From: Pseudoclavibacter sp. RFBB5
Lineage (GTDB): Bacteria > Actinomycetota > Actinomycetes > Actinomycetales > Microbacteriaceae
DNA length: 64,000 bases
Direction: 5' to 3'
NCBI RefSeq assembly: GCF_002931555.1
Contig: NZ_PSTZ01000001.1
Coordinates: 372,001 to 436,000 of the forward strand
Every line of letters begins with the position of its first letter. Position 1 is the stretch's first letter. Below, one piece after another: positions 7,457 to 16,813 of the stretch. Under the pieces are notes generated by a model that was not told the origin of the DNA, made no database searches, and saw nothing but the letters and a program-made list of their open reading frames with translations. Position numbers and translations under genes: made by a program.

Positions 7457-8899
7457 ATGATCTCGTCACCGCGCGGCAGCGATCTCTGGCAGCGACTCCA
7501 GGGCCTCGATGCCGAGCATCCGTCCGACTGGCAGCGACCCGGCCCATCTCGGCGTGCGCTGCGCACCGACATCATCGTGGCGCTCATCGCGGTCGGCCTC
7601 ATGGTGTTCTCGAACTGGGCGGTGCTCGAGCTGCGCAAGGGGGCCGACCCCTCTGAAGTCGGCGCCCTGCTCCACGACGAAGATCCGGCTGCAGCGCTGG
7701 TCGGCATGGTCCTCGTGCCCGCGATGTACGGCGTCGCCATCGCGTTGCGCCGCCGATTCCCGTTGTGGATGCTCGTGCTCAGCACGGTCGCGTTCGTGTC
7801 GGCGTTCGCCTTCACGTACCTCGACACCGTCGTCACGCAGATCGGGTACTTCCTGCTCATCTTCACGGCGGGTGCCTGGAGCAACCAGCGGGTGATGGTG
7901 ACGCTGCTGCGCATCGCCATCACGGTCGGCATGACCGTGTGGGCCGTCGTCGACGCCTTCACTCGTGCGACGCTCCTCTTCGCGTTCTCGGAGTCGAGCG
8001 ACAGCGAGAACTGGATCTCGAGCGTCTTCACGGCCTACACGCTGCTCATCAACGTGCTCTACTTCATCGGCGCCTTCTGGTTCGGCAACTCCGACTACCG
8101 GCGGGCGGGGCAGCGCGCCGCGCTCGAGGAGCGCACGCGTGAGCTGGAGGAGTACGCGGAGGCGCTGGCTGACGAGCGCAAGCGCGTGGGAGAGCAGGCG
8201 ATCCGCCTCGATCGTGTCCGTATCGCGAGAGAACTCCACGACGTGGTCGCGCATCACGTCTCGCTCATGGGCCTGCAGGCGGCCGCGGCTCGGCGCACCG
8301 CAGAGACTTCGCCAGAGAAATCGCAGCAGGCTCTGCTCGGTGTCGAGCAGAGCGCACGCGTCGCGATCGAGGAGCTCCATTCGCTCCTCACGACGCTGCG
8401 CAGCGCGGATGCGGACGACGCCGACGGTGCGCCGGCGCCCGACGACGGCGCACCGGGAGTGCAAGCAGGAGCATCCGCGCCTTCGACGCACACCGTCGAG
8501 CAGGTGCCGGCGCTCATCGAGGAGCTGCGCGGGGCCGGCATGCGGGTTGAATTCAGCACATTCGGGGAGCCGCGGCCGGTGTCGCCGCTGACCGGCATCG
8601 CGGTGTACCGCGTGCTGCAGGAGGCGCTGACCAACACGCGGAAGCATGCCGGCCCCGAGGCTCCCGCCGACGTCCGGCTGCGCTATCTGGAACGCGGAAT
8701 CGAACTCGATGTGACCGACGACGGGCCAGCATCCTTCGCCCACGCCGCTGCCGCGAAGCACACGAACAGCGCCGGCGGGCTCGGGCTCGTGGGCATGCGG
8801 GAACGAGCCCGCGCGGCGGGAGGCGAGGTCACCACCAGCAAGCGCGGTGGCGGAGGTTTCCGGGTTCTCCTCCGGGTGCCCTATGACCGGCAGGTGTGA
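7457..8899 (+). CDS. NarL-type sensor histidine kinase
   Basis: Membrane sensor kinase of the DesK/LiaS-like HPK7 class, 480 aa. Several hydrophobic segments occupy about residues 35-205, then a coiled linker (ALEERTRELEEYAEALADERK) leads to the HisKA_3 box RELHDVVAHH with phospho-acceptor His261. The HATPase domain has NTRKH (N box) and DDGPASF, then GLGLVGMRERA. Start set at ATG 7457, after the preceding gene ends at 7392 and 8 bases after a -10 element; the frame is open further upstream but overlaps the previous gene. Its partner regulator lies directly downstream. Signal unknown. Confidence 0.93.
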   Translation: MISSPRGSDLWQRLQGLDAEHPSDWQRPGPSRRALRTDIIVALIAVGLMVFSNWAVLELRKGADPSEVGALLHDEDPAAALVGMVLVPAMYGVAIALRRRFPLWMLVLSTVAFVSAFAFTYLDTVVTQIGYFLLIFTAGAWSNQRVMVTLLRIAITVGMTVWAVVDAFTRATLLFAFSESSDSENWISSVFTAYTLLINVLYFIGAFWFGNSDYRRAGQRAALEERTRELEEYAEALADERKRVGEQAIRLDRVRIARELHDVVAHHVSLMGLQAAAARRTAETSPEKSQQALLGVEQSARVAIEELHSLLTTLRSADADDADGAPAPDDGAPGVQAGASAPSTHTVEQVPALIEELRGAGMRVEFSTFGEPRPVSPLTGIAVYRVLQEALTNTRKHAGPEAPADVRLRYLERGIELDVTDDGPASFAHAAAAKHTNSAGGLGLVGMRERARAAGGEVTTSKRGGGGFRVLLRVPYDRQV

Positions 8900-9003
8900 C
8901 GACGTGCCCCTGGACTCCAGCGCCACTCGGACAACTCCCGGTAACCTCGCCCGCATACGGTCACGAGAACGACACCGCTGCTGCGGGTGCCAAAGGAGGC
9001 CAA

Positions 9004-9735
9004 GTGTCTGAACAGATCCGCGTGGTGCTGGTCGACGATCACCAGCTCGTGCGCATGGGCTTCAAGCTGATCCTCGAGTCCGAGGCCGATATCGTCGTCG
9101 TCGGCGAGGCGACAGACGGGCGCGAAGCCGTCGCCGTCGTCGAGCGGCTCAAGCCAGACCTCGTGTGCATGGACGTGCAGATGCCCGTGCTCGACGGCAT
9201 CGCAGCGACCCGCGAGATCATGCAGCTCGGCGACGCCGCCCCGCGTGTGCTCATGCTGACGACCTTCCGCGACGAGGCCGCCGTCCGCGACTCGCTGCGC
9301 GCTGGAGCGAGCGGATTCGTGCTGAAGAACTCGCCGCCGGAGACGCTCGTCGAGGCCGTGCGGGTCGTCCACTCAGGCGATGCCCTGCTCGATCCTCAGG
9401 TCACACGTGGCGTCATCGCCGGCATGCTCCACGACGCCCCGGAGTCGGCCCCGACGCAGGTCGCGGATGCGCTGCAGGCCGGCGTGCACGAAGAGGGCAC
9501 GTCGCTGGCACCCACCCAGCATCCTGCGCTCGCGAGCCTCACCGAGCGCGAGAGCGAAGTGCTGGCCCTCATCGCGGAGGGTCTCAGCAACGCGGACATC
9601 GCGGCGCGTCTGTTCGTGTCCGAAGCCACCGTGAAGACGCATGTCTCGAACCTGCTCGCGAAGATCGGGGTGCGCGACCGCATCCACGCGGTCATCTTCG
9701 CCTACAACGTGGGCGTCGTCGCGCCCGTCGAATAG
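9004..9735 (+). CDS. NarL/FixJ-family response regulator
   Basis: DNA-binding regulator, 243 aa, phosphorylated by the upstream kinase. Receiver domain with acidic pair D11-D12, phospho-acceptor D57 in CMDVQMP and conserved K108. A variable linker (about 137-172, rich in Ala, Pro and Glu) precedes a C-terminal LuxR-type HTH with LTERESEVLALIAEGLSN and ATVKTHVSNLL. GTG start at 9004 is fixed by a strong AAAGGAGG Shine-Dalgarno (8992-8999). It sits between the kinase and an ABC exporter, whose expression it probably controls. Confidence 0.95.
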   Translation: MSEQIRVVLVDDHQLVRMGFKLILESEADIVVVGEATDGREAVAVVERLKPDLVCMDVQMPVLDGIAATREIMQLGDAAPRVLMLTTFRDEAAVRDSLRAGASGFVLKNSPPETLVEAVRVVHSGDALLDPQVTRGVIAGMLHDAPESAPTQVADALQAGVHEEGTSLAPTQHPALASLTERESEVLALIAEGLSNADIAARLFVSEATVKTHVSNLLAKIGVRDRIHAVIFAYNVGVVAPVE

Positions 9736-9895
9736 CGCCCCTCAGGCCGAGCGACCACCACCTCACCCGAGCGGATGAAGCGGCAGAGCTCGAGTTCCGT
9801 CGCGCGGCCGATCCCTCGACCCGCCGTTGTCCGTAGCGTCTTCTGCATACCCAGAGACGGTGCGGCGTCGGACGTCGCGCGAGACAGGAGGGGTG

Positions 9896-10780
9896 ATGCT
9901 CGAGATCCAGAACATCTCCAAGACCTACGGCGACCGCAAGGTGCTCGACGATGTGAGCTTCTCCGTGGAGCCGGGCAAGCTCACGGGCTTCGTCGGCGGC
10001 AACGGCGCGGGCAAGACCACGACGATGCGCACGATCCTCGGCGTCGTGAAGCCGGATGCCGGAGTCGTCACGATCGACGGCCGTCCCGTCGTCGTGACCG
10101 ACCGGGCCCGCTTCGGGTACATGCCGGAAGAGCGTGGCCTCTACCCGAAGATGAAGGTGAAGGAGCAGGTCACCTACTTCGCCGAGCTGCACGGACTCAG
10201 CGCCAAGGAGGCGGCCAAGAACGCCGACCGCTTCCTCGATGACCTGGGGCTCACAGAGCGGGCAGACGACAACGTGGAGGACCTCTCGCTCGGCAACCAG
10301 CAGCGGGCGCAGATCGCCGCGTCGCTGGCGCACGAGCCCGAGATGCTCATCCTGGACGAGCCGTTCTCCGGACTCGACCCGCTCGCCGTCGAGGTCGTCC
10401 TCGAGACGCTGCAGGGCTTCGCGGCCCGCGGCGTCCCCGTGCTCTTCTCCAGCCACCAGCTGGACGTCGTCGAGCGGCTCAGCGACAACCTCGTCATCAT
10501 CTCCGGGGGAGCCATCAGAGCGAGCGGCGACCGACACGAGCTGCAGGAGCGCCACTCCGAGGGCATGCACCGCATCTCCGTCGCCGGAGACGCCGGCTGG
10601 CTCCGAGACGAGCCGGGCATCAAGGTCCTCGAATTCGACCGAGGGGATGCGATCTTCGTCGCCGACTCGGGGGAGACGGCGCAGCGCATCCTCCGCACGG
10701 CCCTCGACCGGGGCCCGGTCTTCGGCTTCGGTCGCCACATCGTGAAGCTCTCCGACATCTACCGGGAGGTCGTCGCATGA
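9896..10780 (+). CDS. ABC-2 exporter ATPase (NatA-like)
   Basis: ATPase subunit of an ABC-2 exporter, 294 aa. Walker A GGNGAGKTT (34-42), signature LSLGNQQ, Walker B MLILDEP and a switch histidine in SSHQLD. A C-terminal domain of about 80 residues follows, as in NatA. Two adjacent starts (GTG 9893, ATG 9896) follow AGGAGG at 9886-9891; ATG has better spacing. The stop overlaps the permease start (ATGA). NatAB pairs export sodium or drugs and related pairs export peptides; the substrate here is unknown. The preceding two-component system is the likely regulator. Confidence 0.92.
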   Translation: MLEIQNISKTYGDRKVLDDVSFSVEPGKLTGFVGGNGAGKTTTMRTILGVVKPDAGVVTIDGRPVVVTDRARFGYMPEERGLYPKMKVKEQVTYFAELHGLSAKEAAKNADRFLDDLGLTERADDNVEDLSLGNQQRAQIAASLAHEPEMLILDEPFSGLDPLAVEVVLETLQGFAARGVPVLFSSHQLDVVERLSDNLVIISGGAIRASGDRHELQERHSEGMHRISVAGDAGWLRDEPGIKVLEFDRGDAIFVADSGETAQRILRTALDRGPVFGFGRHIVKLSDIYREVVA

Positions 10781-11976
10781 CGAACACACAGGAAACCACG
10801 TCTCCCCAGCGGGCCGCAGCCGCGGCGCCGCGGCCTCGTCAATTCGGCCTCAGCTCGGCGAAGGGCATCCAGCTCATCGCCAAGCGAGAGATCCTCGTGC
10901 AGGCTCGCTCGCGCGCCCAGCAGATCTCGTTCCTCATCACCCTGCTGCTCGTCGCGGGCGGCATCGTGGCGGTCGCGCTGTTCGGTGACGCCATCGGGGG
11001 CGGATCGACGAAGGTGGCGACGGTGTCCGACACGACGTCGATCGCTTCCACGGCTGGCCTCGAGGCGACCGAGGTCGCATCCGCTGAGGCCGCTGCCCAG
11101 CTCGTGCGAGACGGCGAGGTCGAGTACGCGGTGCTGACACCGGCCGATGCTCGAGGCCTTGAGCTCTTCACGGGCGACGGGCAGCCGGCGAGCGACCTCG
11201 GTGACGGTGCGTTTGTGCTCGTCGGGCTCGACGGGGTGCCGACCGAGGACTCCATGGCCCTCGCTCAGGTGCCCCCGTCGTTCTCGCTCGAGGCTCCCGA
11301 GGTGAACCCGGCCCTCGGGTACATCATGGCCGTCGCGTTCGGCGTGCTCTACTTCATGGCCGCGATGGGCTATGCGTACACGATCGCGCAGAGCGTCGTC
11401 GAGGAGAAGCAGTCGCGCATCGTCGAGATCCTGCTCTCCACGGTCACGCCCCGCGTCATCATGGCGGGCAAGGTCATCGGCAACAGCATCCTGGCGCTCA
11501 TCCAGGTGGCGGCGATCCTCGCCGCCGCAGCCATAGCGCTCGCCGCGACGGGCCAGGGGGCGCTGTTCTCGCTCATCGGGCCGGGCTTCGTCTGGTTCCT
11601 GGTGCTGTTCGTGTTCGGCTTCGTGCTGATCGCCACGCTGTACGCGGGCGCATCCGCGATGGTGTCGAGGCAAGAGGAGGTGGGCAGCGTCACGACGCCC
11701 CTCATGATGCTCATGCTCATCCCGTACATGCTCGTGATCCTCTTCAACAGCAACGCGCTGCTCATGACGATCCTCAGCTACATCCCGTTCTCGGCGACCA
11801 TCGCGATGCCGCTGCGCGTCGTGCTCGGGCAGGCCGAATGGTGGGAGCCGATCCTGGCGCTGGTGATCCTCATCGTGACGAGTGCGGTGTCGATCATGAT
11901 CGGGGCCCGTATCTACGAGAACTCCATCCTCCGCATCGGCGGACGTGTGAAGCTCAGCGACGCCCTCAAGGGGTAG
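10777..11976 (+). CDS. ABC-2 exporter permease (NatB-like)
   Basis: Membrane permease of the exporter with the upstream ATPase, 399 aa. One N-terminal hydrophobic segment (about 46-68) is followed by an extracytoplasmic region of about 100 residues and then five to six C-terminal segments (from about 180). The motif VVEEKQSRIVEILLSTV before the third hydrophobic stretch is characteristic of ABC-2/NatB permeases. Start ATG 10777 overlaps the ATPase stop by four bases. A hairpin terminator follows at 12014-12041. Confidence 0.92.
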   Translation: MTNTQETTSPQRAAAAAPRPRQFGLSSAKGIQLIAKREILVQARSRAQQISFLITLLLVAGGIVAVALFGDAIGGGSTKVATVSDTTSIASTAGLEATEVASAEAAAQLVRDGEVEYAVLTPADARGLELFTGDGQPASDLGDGAFVLVGLDGVPTEDSMALAQVPPSFSLEAPEVNPALGYIMAVAFGVLYFMAAMGYAYTIAQSVVEEKQSRIVEILLSTVTPRVIMAGKVIGNSILALIQVAAILAAAAIALAATGQGALFSLIGPGFVWFLVLFVFGFVLIATLYAGASAMVSRQEEVGSVTTPLMMLMLIPYMLVILFNSNALLMTILSYIPFSATIAMPLRVVLGQAEWWEPILALVILIVTSAVSIMIGARIYENSILRIGGRVKLSDALKG

Positions 11977-12013
11977 GCGCAGGCCGCAACAGCCGGCATC
12001 ACCGCACATCTCT

Positions 12014-12041
12014 AGCGGGTCAAGCTAACGCTTGGCCCGCT
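12014..12041 (+). terminator. Hairpin terminator after the exporter
   Basis: A 12-bp stem (12014-12025 with 12030-12041, one G-U pair) closes a TAAC tetraloop, 37 bases after the permease stop. Confidence 0.8.
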
Positions 12042-12169
12042 GAGTTGTATGAAGTGTGCAATTCGGGGGGTTCTGGCGCGCAGAATCCTCGTGCCCTCCC
12101 ACCGGGAAATGGCGAGTGTCGGTGGCCCGTCCTAGCGTGGAGGCATCCCAACGTTGCAAAGGAGCATCC

Positions 12170-14263
12170 GTGTCTGACATCAGCATCAACGATCCGGAAC
12201 TCGACGAGCCTGTTGCTCTCGAGCAGAGCCGCATCGATGTCGGCTGGCTGTCGCAGCAGCTGCTCGGCACCTGGCCGGAGGAGCGCCTGCGCGCACGAGC
12301 GAACTCGGCTCGGCCCGAACTGTGGCACGACCCGGCCCTTGCCATGCCGGAACATCGCGACCGTGTGATGGGCCAGTTGCACATCCTCGTCGAGGAAGGC
12401 GCCGTCAACCTGGCGTTCCCGAAGCGCCTCGGCGGTGAGGCGAACCACGGTGGGAACATCGCTGCCTTCGAGGAGCTCGTGGTCGCCGACCCAAGCCTCC
12501 AGATCAAGGCCGGCGTGCAGTGGGGACTCTTCGGCTCTGCCGTCATGCACCTCGGCACCGACTACCACCACGACACGTTCCTCCCGGGCATCATGAGCCT
12601 CGAGGTGCCCGGCGTCTACGCCATGACGGAGACGGGCCACGGCTCCGACGTGGCGTCGATCGGCACGACGGCGACGTACGACGAAGCCACGCAGGAGTGG
12701 GTCATCAACACCCCGTTCCGCGGGGCGTGGAAGGACTACCTCGGCAACGCGGCGCTGCACGGCAAGGCGGCGGTCGTGTTCGCGCAGCTCATCACGAAGA
12801 ACGTGAAGCATGGCGTGCACGCGTTCTACGTCCCCATCCGCGACGACAGCGGCCACTTCCTGCCGGGCATCGGCGGTGAAGACGACGGCGTCAAGGGTGG
12901 CCTCAACGGCATCGACAACGGGCGCCTGCACTTCACCCAGGTGCGCGTGCCTCGACGCAACCTCCTTAATCGCTACGGCGACGTCTCGGAAGACGGCACG
13001 TACACCTCGCCCATCAAGAGCCCGGGGCGACGCTTCTTCACCATGCTCGGCACCCTGGTCCAGGGGCGAGTCTCGCTCGACGGCGCCTCGGTGGCCGCAT
13101 CGAAGGTCGCGCTCAAGATCGCCATCACCTACGCCAACGAGCGGCGGCAGTTCGCGGGCGGTGACGGCGAAGAAACGGTGCTGCTCGACTACGGGATGCA
13201 CCAGAAGCGGCTCATCCCGCGTCTCGCGACGACCTACGCGCTGAGCTTCGCGCACGAGAACCTGCTGAAGCAGTTCCACGGCGTCTTCTCCGGCGACCTC
13301 GACACCCCGGAGAACAGGGAAGACCTCGAGACGCTCGCGGCCGCCCTCAAGTCCCTCTCCACCTGGCACAGCCTCGACACGCTGCAGGAGGCACGAGAGG
13401 CGTGCGGCGGGGCCGGGTTCCTCGCCGAGAACCGCATCACGCAACTGCGTCACGACCTCGACATCTACACGACCTTCGAAGGCGACAACCACGTGCTGCT
13501 GCAGCTCGTCGGCAAGCGACTCCTCAGCGACTACGCCGAGCAGTTCAAGGGTGCCGACCGGGGCGAGGTCACGCGCATCGTCGCCGAGCAGACGGCCGAA
13601 CGCATCTACTCGGGGTCCGGCCTTCGCGGCATCGGCCAGATCGTCCTCGACCGGGGCAGCCGAGCCCGGTCGGTCGGCTGGCTGCGACAGCCCGCCACGC
13701 AGCACGAACTCCTCACCGCGCGGGTCGAGACCCTCGTCTCCGAGATCGCCGCGAAGCTGCGCAACGCCAAGAAGCTGTCCAAGTCCGAAGCGGCCGCGCT
13801 CTTCAACCGCCACCAGCCGACCCTCATCGAGGCGGCGCGGGCACACGGGCAGCTGCTGCAATGGGAGGCGTTCACCGACGCGATCGCGGCTATGCCTGAA
13901 GGCAAGACGCGCCAGGTGCTCACGTGGCTGCGCGACCTCTTCGGTCTCGGCCTCATCGAGGAGAACCTCGCCTGGTACCTCATGTCGGGTCGCCTCTCCG
14001 TGCCTCGCGCGCAGGCCGTCTCCGCATACCGAGAGCGGCTCATCGCACGACTGCGCCCGCACGCTGGCGACCTGGTCGACGCGTTCGGCTACGGGCCCGA
14101 GCACATTCGAGCGTCCATCGCCTCCGGTGCGGAACGCGAACGTCAGGACGAGGCACGCGCCTACGTGCGAGCGCAGCGTGAATCGGGTACTGCTCCCGTC
14201 GAGGAGAAGGCCATGCAGGCAGAGGAGAAGCTGAAGCAGCAGAAAGCGGGCGCCAACGCCTGA
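12170..14263 (+). CDS. Acyl-CoA oxidase
   Basis: FAD enzyme that oxidises acyl-CoA to trans-2-enoyl-CoA, probably passing electrons to oxygen. 697 aa, the length of acyl-CoA oxidases rather than the roughly 390 aa of acyl-CoA dehydrogenases. The middle domain has YAMTETGHGSDV and TTATYD, close to the oxidase consensus; the alpha-helical domain has ANERRQF, EACGGAGF and TTFEGDNHVLLQL, followed by the extra C-terminal ACOX domain. GTG start at 12170 is set by AAAGGAG at 12158-12164. The next genes encode an FAD reductase and a flavodoxin, so a flavodoxin-linked redox role is possible. The C-terminal Lys/Gln/Glu-rich tail (about 670-697) looks disordered. Confidence 0.88.
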   Translation: MSDISINDPELDEPVALEQSRIDVGWLSQQLLGTWPEERLRARANSARPELWHDPALAMPEHRDRVMGQLHILVEEGAVNLAFPKRLGGEANHGGNIAAFEELVVADPSLQIKAGVQWGLFGSAVMHLGTDYHHDTFLPGIMSLEVPGVYAMTETGHGSDVASIGTTATYDEATQEWVINTPFRGAWKDYLGNAALHGKAAVVFAQLITKNVKHGVHAFYVPIRDDSGHFLPGIGGEDDGVKGGLNGIDNGRLHFTQVRVPRRNLLNRYGDVSEDGTYTSPIKSPGRRFFTMLGTLVQGRVSLDGASVAASKVALKIAITYANERRQFAGGDGEETVLLDYGMHQKRLIPRLATTYALSFAHENLLKQFHGVFSGDLDTPENREDLETLAAALKSLSTWHSLDTLQEAREACGGAGFLAENRITQLRHDLDIYTTFEGDNHVLLQLVGKRLLSDYAEQFKGADRGEVTRIVAEQTAERIYSGSGLRGIGQIVLDRGSRARSVGWLRQPATQHELLTARVETLVSEIAAKLRNAKKLSKSEAAALFNRHQPTLIEAARAHGQLLQWEAFTDAIAAMPEGKTRQVLTWLRDLFGLGLIEENLAWYLMSGRLSVPRAQAVSAYRERLIARLRPHAGDLVDAFGYGPEHIRASIASGAERERQDEARAYVRAQRESGTAPVEEKAMQAEEKLKQQKAGANA

Positions 14264-14377
14264 CGATCGCCACCTGACCGGCGGCCGGCCTCCAACCTGA
14301 AGCAGCGGCTCGGGCCGAGGTGCGATACTCGGCGGAGCGTTTCCCGCGCCCCCGCAAGTCGAGGAGAGCACCACTGC

Positions 14378-15733
14378 ATGACCGTTGAACCCCGCCGTGC
14401 CGTCGCGATCATCGGCAGCGGCCCCTCGGCTTGCTATACGGCGCAGGCGCTGCTCAAGCTGAGGCGCGACGTCGATATCACCATGTTCGAGCGCCTGCCC
14501 GTGCCTTACGGCCTCATCCGCTACGGCGTCGCACCGGACCACGTCGGGACCAAGGCTGTCACCCGCCAGTTCGATCGACTCTTCACCCGTTCGGGTGTGC
14601 GCTTCCTCGGCAACGTCGAGGTGGGGCGCGACGTCGACCTCGAGTCGGTGCGAGGCGCGTTCGACGCAACCGTCGTCGCGACGGGGCTGCACGCCGACGC
14701 GCACCTGCCGCTCCCGGGGTTCGACGACGCGCGAGTCGTCGGCGCTGGACGATTCATGCGCATCCTGAACCAGCACCCCGGCGACGAGGTGTCCCTTCCC
14801 TCGCTCGGCGCTCGCGTCGCGGTCGTCGGGAACGGCAACGTGGCGATCGACATCGTGCGGCTGCTCGCGAAGCACGAGACGGACTTCGAGGGGTCCGACG
14901 TGCACTCGCCGCTGCTCGAGCAGGCCTCGGGTGAGCTGCGGACCATCGAGGTGCTCGGACGATCCCTCGTCGACCAGGCGAAGTTCACCCCCTCGCTGCT
15001 CGCAGAGCTCGGACGCATCGACGATGTCCGCTACGAGGTTGTCGGCGTCGAGGCCTCGTCGCTCGAAGATTCTGCGGAGAGATCGGGGCAGGCGGCTGCG
15101 CTCGCGGCGCTGCTCGCCCGCGACCAGCCGACCACGCCTCGCATCACGGTGCGCCTCCGGTTCGGCGTCGCGCCCGTCGCGCTTGCCGCTGAGTCCGAGG
15201 GAGGCTCGCCCCTCCGGCTCTCGGTCGCCGGCCCCGGCTCCTTCGAGCCCCAGGGTGCTTCGACGGTCGCCGAGCCCGCGTCTCTCGACGTCGACTCGGT
15301 CGTTACCGCCGTCGGCTTCCACCGCGGTGACGCGCACCTGCTGCATGCGCTGCTCGGTCACGAGCGGGATGTCTTCGCGGCAGGCTGGGCGAGGCGCGGC
15401 CCGCAGGGCACCATCGCCGAGAGCCGCGCCGAAGGGCAGACGGTCGCGCGCGAGGTCGAGGAGTGGCTTGCATCGGCGGATGTGAAGCCCGAGGGTGAGC
15501 GGGCGGCCCTGCTCGCACGCCTCGACGAGGTCTCGGTGAGCTTCGCCGAGTGGAACGTCATCGACGAGCACGAGCAGCGTCAGGCTGGCCCCGGCCGCGT
15601 GCGGGCGAAGGAGCAGGACACCGAGAGTCTCCTGCGCATTGCTCGAAGCTCATCCGGGTCCTCGGCCGCGGTTGCTCCGCTAAGCTCCCACCCGTCCGTG
15701 CCAGAAGCCCCAACCCCCGACAGTGACAACTAG
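14378..15733 (+). CDS. Ferredoxin/flavodoxin-NADP reductase (FprA/adrenodoxin-reductase type)
   Basis: FAD flavoprotein that moves electrons between NADPH and ferredoxin or flavodoxin, 451 aa, as in mycobacterial FprA. FAD-binding GSGPSACYTA (about 13-22), the family motif PYGLIRYGVAPDH, an NADP-binding VVGNGNVAIDIVRLL and a C-terminal AGWARRGPQGTI matching the family GW.+RGP.G block. A weak Shine-Dalgarno (GAGGAGAG) precedes ATG 14378. Nine bases downstream is a flavodoxin, its likely partner. About 55 C-terminal residues (from about 400) are Ser/Ala-rich and beyond the usual fold. Confidence 0.9.
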   Translation: MTVEPRRAVAIIGSGPSACYTAQALLKLRRDVDITMFERLPVPYGLIRYGVAPDHVGTKAVTRQFDRLFTRSGVRFLGNVEVGRDVDLESVRGAFDATVVATGLHADAHLPLPGFDDARVVGAGRFMRILNQHPGDEVSLPSLGARVAVVGNGNVAIDIVRLLAKHETDFEGSDVHSPLLEQASGELRTIEVLGRSLVDQAKFTPSLLAELGRIDDVRYEVVGVEASSLEDSAERSGQAAALAALLARDQPTTPRITVRLRFGVAPVALAAESEGGSPLRLSVAGPGSFEPQGASTVAEPASLDVDSVVTAVGFHRGDAHLLHALLGHERDVFAAGWARRGPQGTIAESRAEGQTVAREVEEWLASADVKPEGERAALLARLDEVSVSFAEWNVIDEHEQRQAGPGRVRAKEQDTESLLRIARSSSGSSAAVAPLSSHPSVPEAPTPDSDN

Positions 15734-15742
15734 GAGCAGTTC

Positions 15743-16204
15743 ATGAGCATCGTCATCCTCTACGGAACGGAGTCCGGAAACGCGGAGATGGTCGCCGGCG
15801 ACCTTGCGGACGCCATGCCCGACCGTGAGGTCACGGTCGAGGACATGTCCGTCTTCGAGCCGGAGGAGCTCGAGGAAGGCACGTTCTACCTCTTCGTGTG
15901 CTCGACCCACGGTGACGGTGAGCTGCCGAGCGGGGCTCTGCCCTTCTGGGAGGAGCTCGACGCCATCCGCCCGGCACTCGACGGCTACCGCTACGGCATG
16001 TTCGGAATGGGTGACACCACCTACTCGGACACGTACAGCCAGGGCAGCGAGCACATCGACCGGCTCATGACCGAGCTCGGGGCGCAGCGGGTCGGTGAGT
16101 ACGGGCGGCACGACGCCAGCTCGCGCCAGACCGCGAGCGACGCGGCACTGGCCTGGCTCCCAGGCCTGCTCGCAGCGCTCGAGGCCGCCGGCATCGACGC
16201 GTAG
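15743..16204 (+). CDS. Flavodoxin
   Basis: FMN-binding electron carrier, 153 aa, short-chain flavodoxin related to MioC and sulfite-reductase flavodoxin domains. Phosphate loop YGTESGNAEM (8-17), 60s-loop STHGDGELPSG and 90s-loop GMGDTTYSDTYSQG are all present. ATG 15743 follows GGAGCAGTTC. It is 9 bases from the upstream reductase, so the two form a transcription unit; reduction by that enzyme is the natural inference. The final electron acceptor is not encoded in the window. Confidence 0.92.
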   Translation: MSIVILYGTESGNAEMVAGDLADAMPDREVTVEDMSVFEPEELEEGTFYLFVCSTHGDGELPSGALPFWEELDAIRPALDGYRYGMFGMGDTTYSDTYSQGSEHIDRLMTELGAQRVGEYGRHDASSRQTASDAALAWLPGLLAALEAAGIDA

Positions 16205-16240
16205 CGCAGGGAGCTGTGCCCTCGGTCGTGGTGGCCAGGG

Positions 16241-16708
16241 TCAGTCGCCTGCGGGCGGCGAGTGTCGGATGGCCGTGGACAGGGAGAGTGAGGTCACGGT
16301 GTTCTTGACGCCCGGGATGGCGGCGATGCTCTCCCAGACCTCCTTGATGCGCTCGACCGAGCGGGCCTCGAGGAGCACGAACAGGTCGTAGTCGCCGGTC
16401 AGGATGTCGCATCTGATCACCTCGGGGACCTCCGCGAGCGTTGCGAGGACATCGGCCCCGCGCATCCGGTCGGCGCGGTAGACGAAAAGTACGGCGGAGA
16501 TCGGGTGGTCGTGGGTGTCGGCGTCGCTGCCCCGCACGAGGGTGTAGCCCTCGATGACCCCGTCTCGTTCGAGGCGCTCGATGCGCTGCTTCACCGCGTT
16601 GCGTGAGAGTCGGACCCGGTTCCCAAGTGCGACGAGCGGGATGCGCGCGTTCTTGGTCAGCTCTCGCAGGATCTGCGCGTCGATCTCGTCTCGTGGCCGC
16701 ATCGTCAT
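16241..16708 (-). CDS. Lrp/AsnC-family regulator
   Basis: Feast/famine regulator, 155 aa. N-terminal HTH with LRELTKNARIPLVALGNRVRLSRNAVKQRI (described here in two parts: helix near 15-30, recognition near 33-45) and a C-terminal RAM/ACT-like sensor domain containing CDILTGDYDLFVLLEA. Start ATG 16708, with a second ATG two codons in; GGAGGG lies about 8 bases upstream. Divergent from the cyclase-family gene at 16814, which it probably controls together with other genes of the amino-acid island. The effector is probably an amino acid. Confidence 0.92.
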   Translation of the reverse strand: MTMRPRDEIDAQILRELTKNARIPLVALGNRVRLSRNAVKQRIERLERDGVIEGYTLVRGSDADTHDHPISAVLFVYRADRMRGADVLATLAEVPEVIRCDILTGDYDLFVLLEARSVERIKEVWESIAAIPGVKNTVTSLSLSTAIRHSPPAGD

Positions 16709-16729
16709 TGCTGCACCCCCTCCATGCGT

Positions 16730-16763
16730 GTGACATTAGCACTATGACATGGTTATATTGCAT
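16730..16763 (+). promoter_or_regulatory. Promoter of the cyclase gene with shared TATATTGCAT motif
   Basis: -35 GTGACA (16730-16735) and -10 TATATT (16754-16759) are separated by 18 bases. The ten bases TATATTGCAT (16754-16763) recur exactly at 22385-22394, before the other plus-strand operon of this island. Confidence 0.5.
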
Positions 16764-16813
16764 AGGGCGTGGAACGACGACGACGCGATGACGCGTCACA
16801 GGAGAGGAACACG

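Noticed and set aside
8896-9003. Response regulator start upstream of 9004
   Set aside because: AAAGGAGG at 8992-8999 and the receiver fold beginning at once after GTG 9004 fix the start.
12020-15571. A 1183-codon open frame on the minus strand
   Set aside because: It lies opposite the acyl-CoA oxidase and FprA-type reductase genes, whose motifs are intact; composition is the Arg/Asp/Glu/His-rich pattern of antisense high-GC frames.
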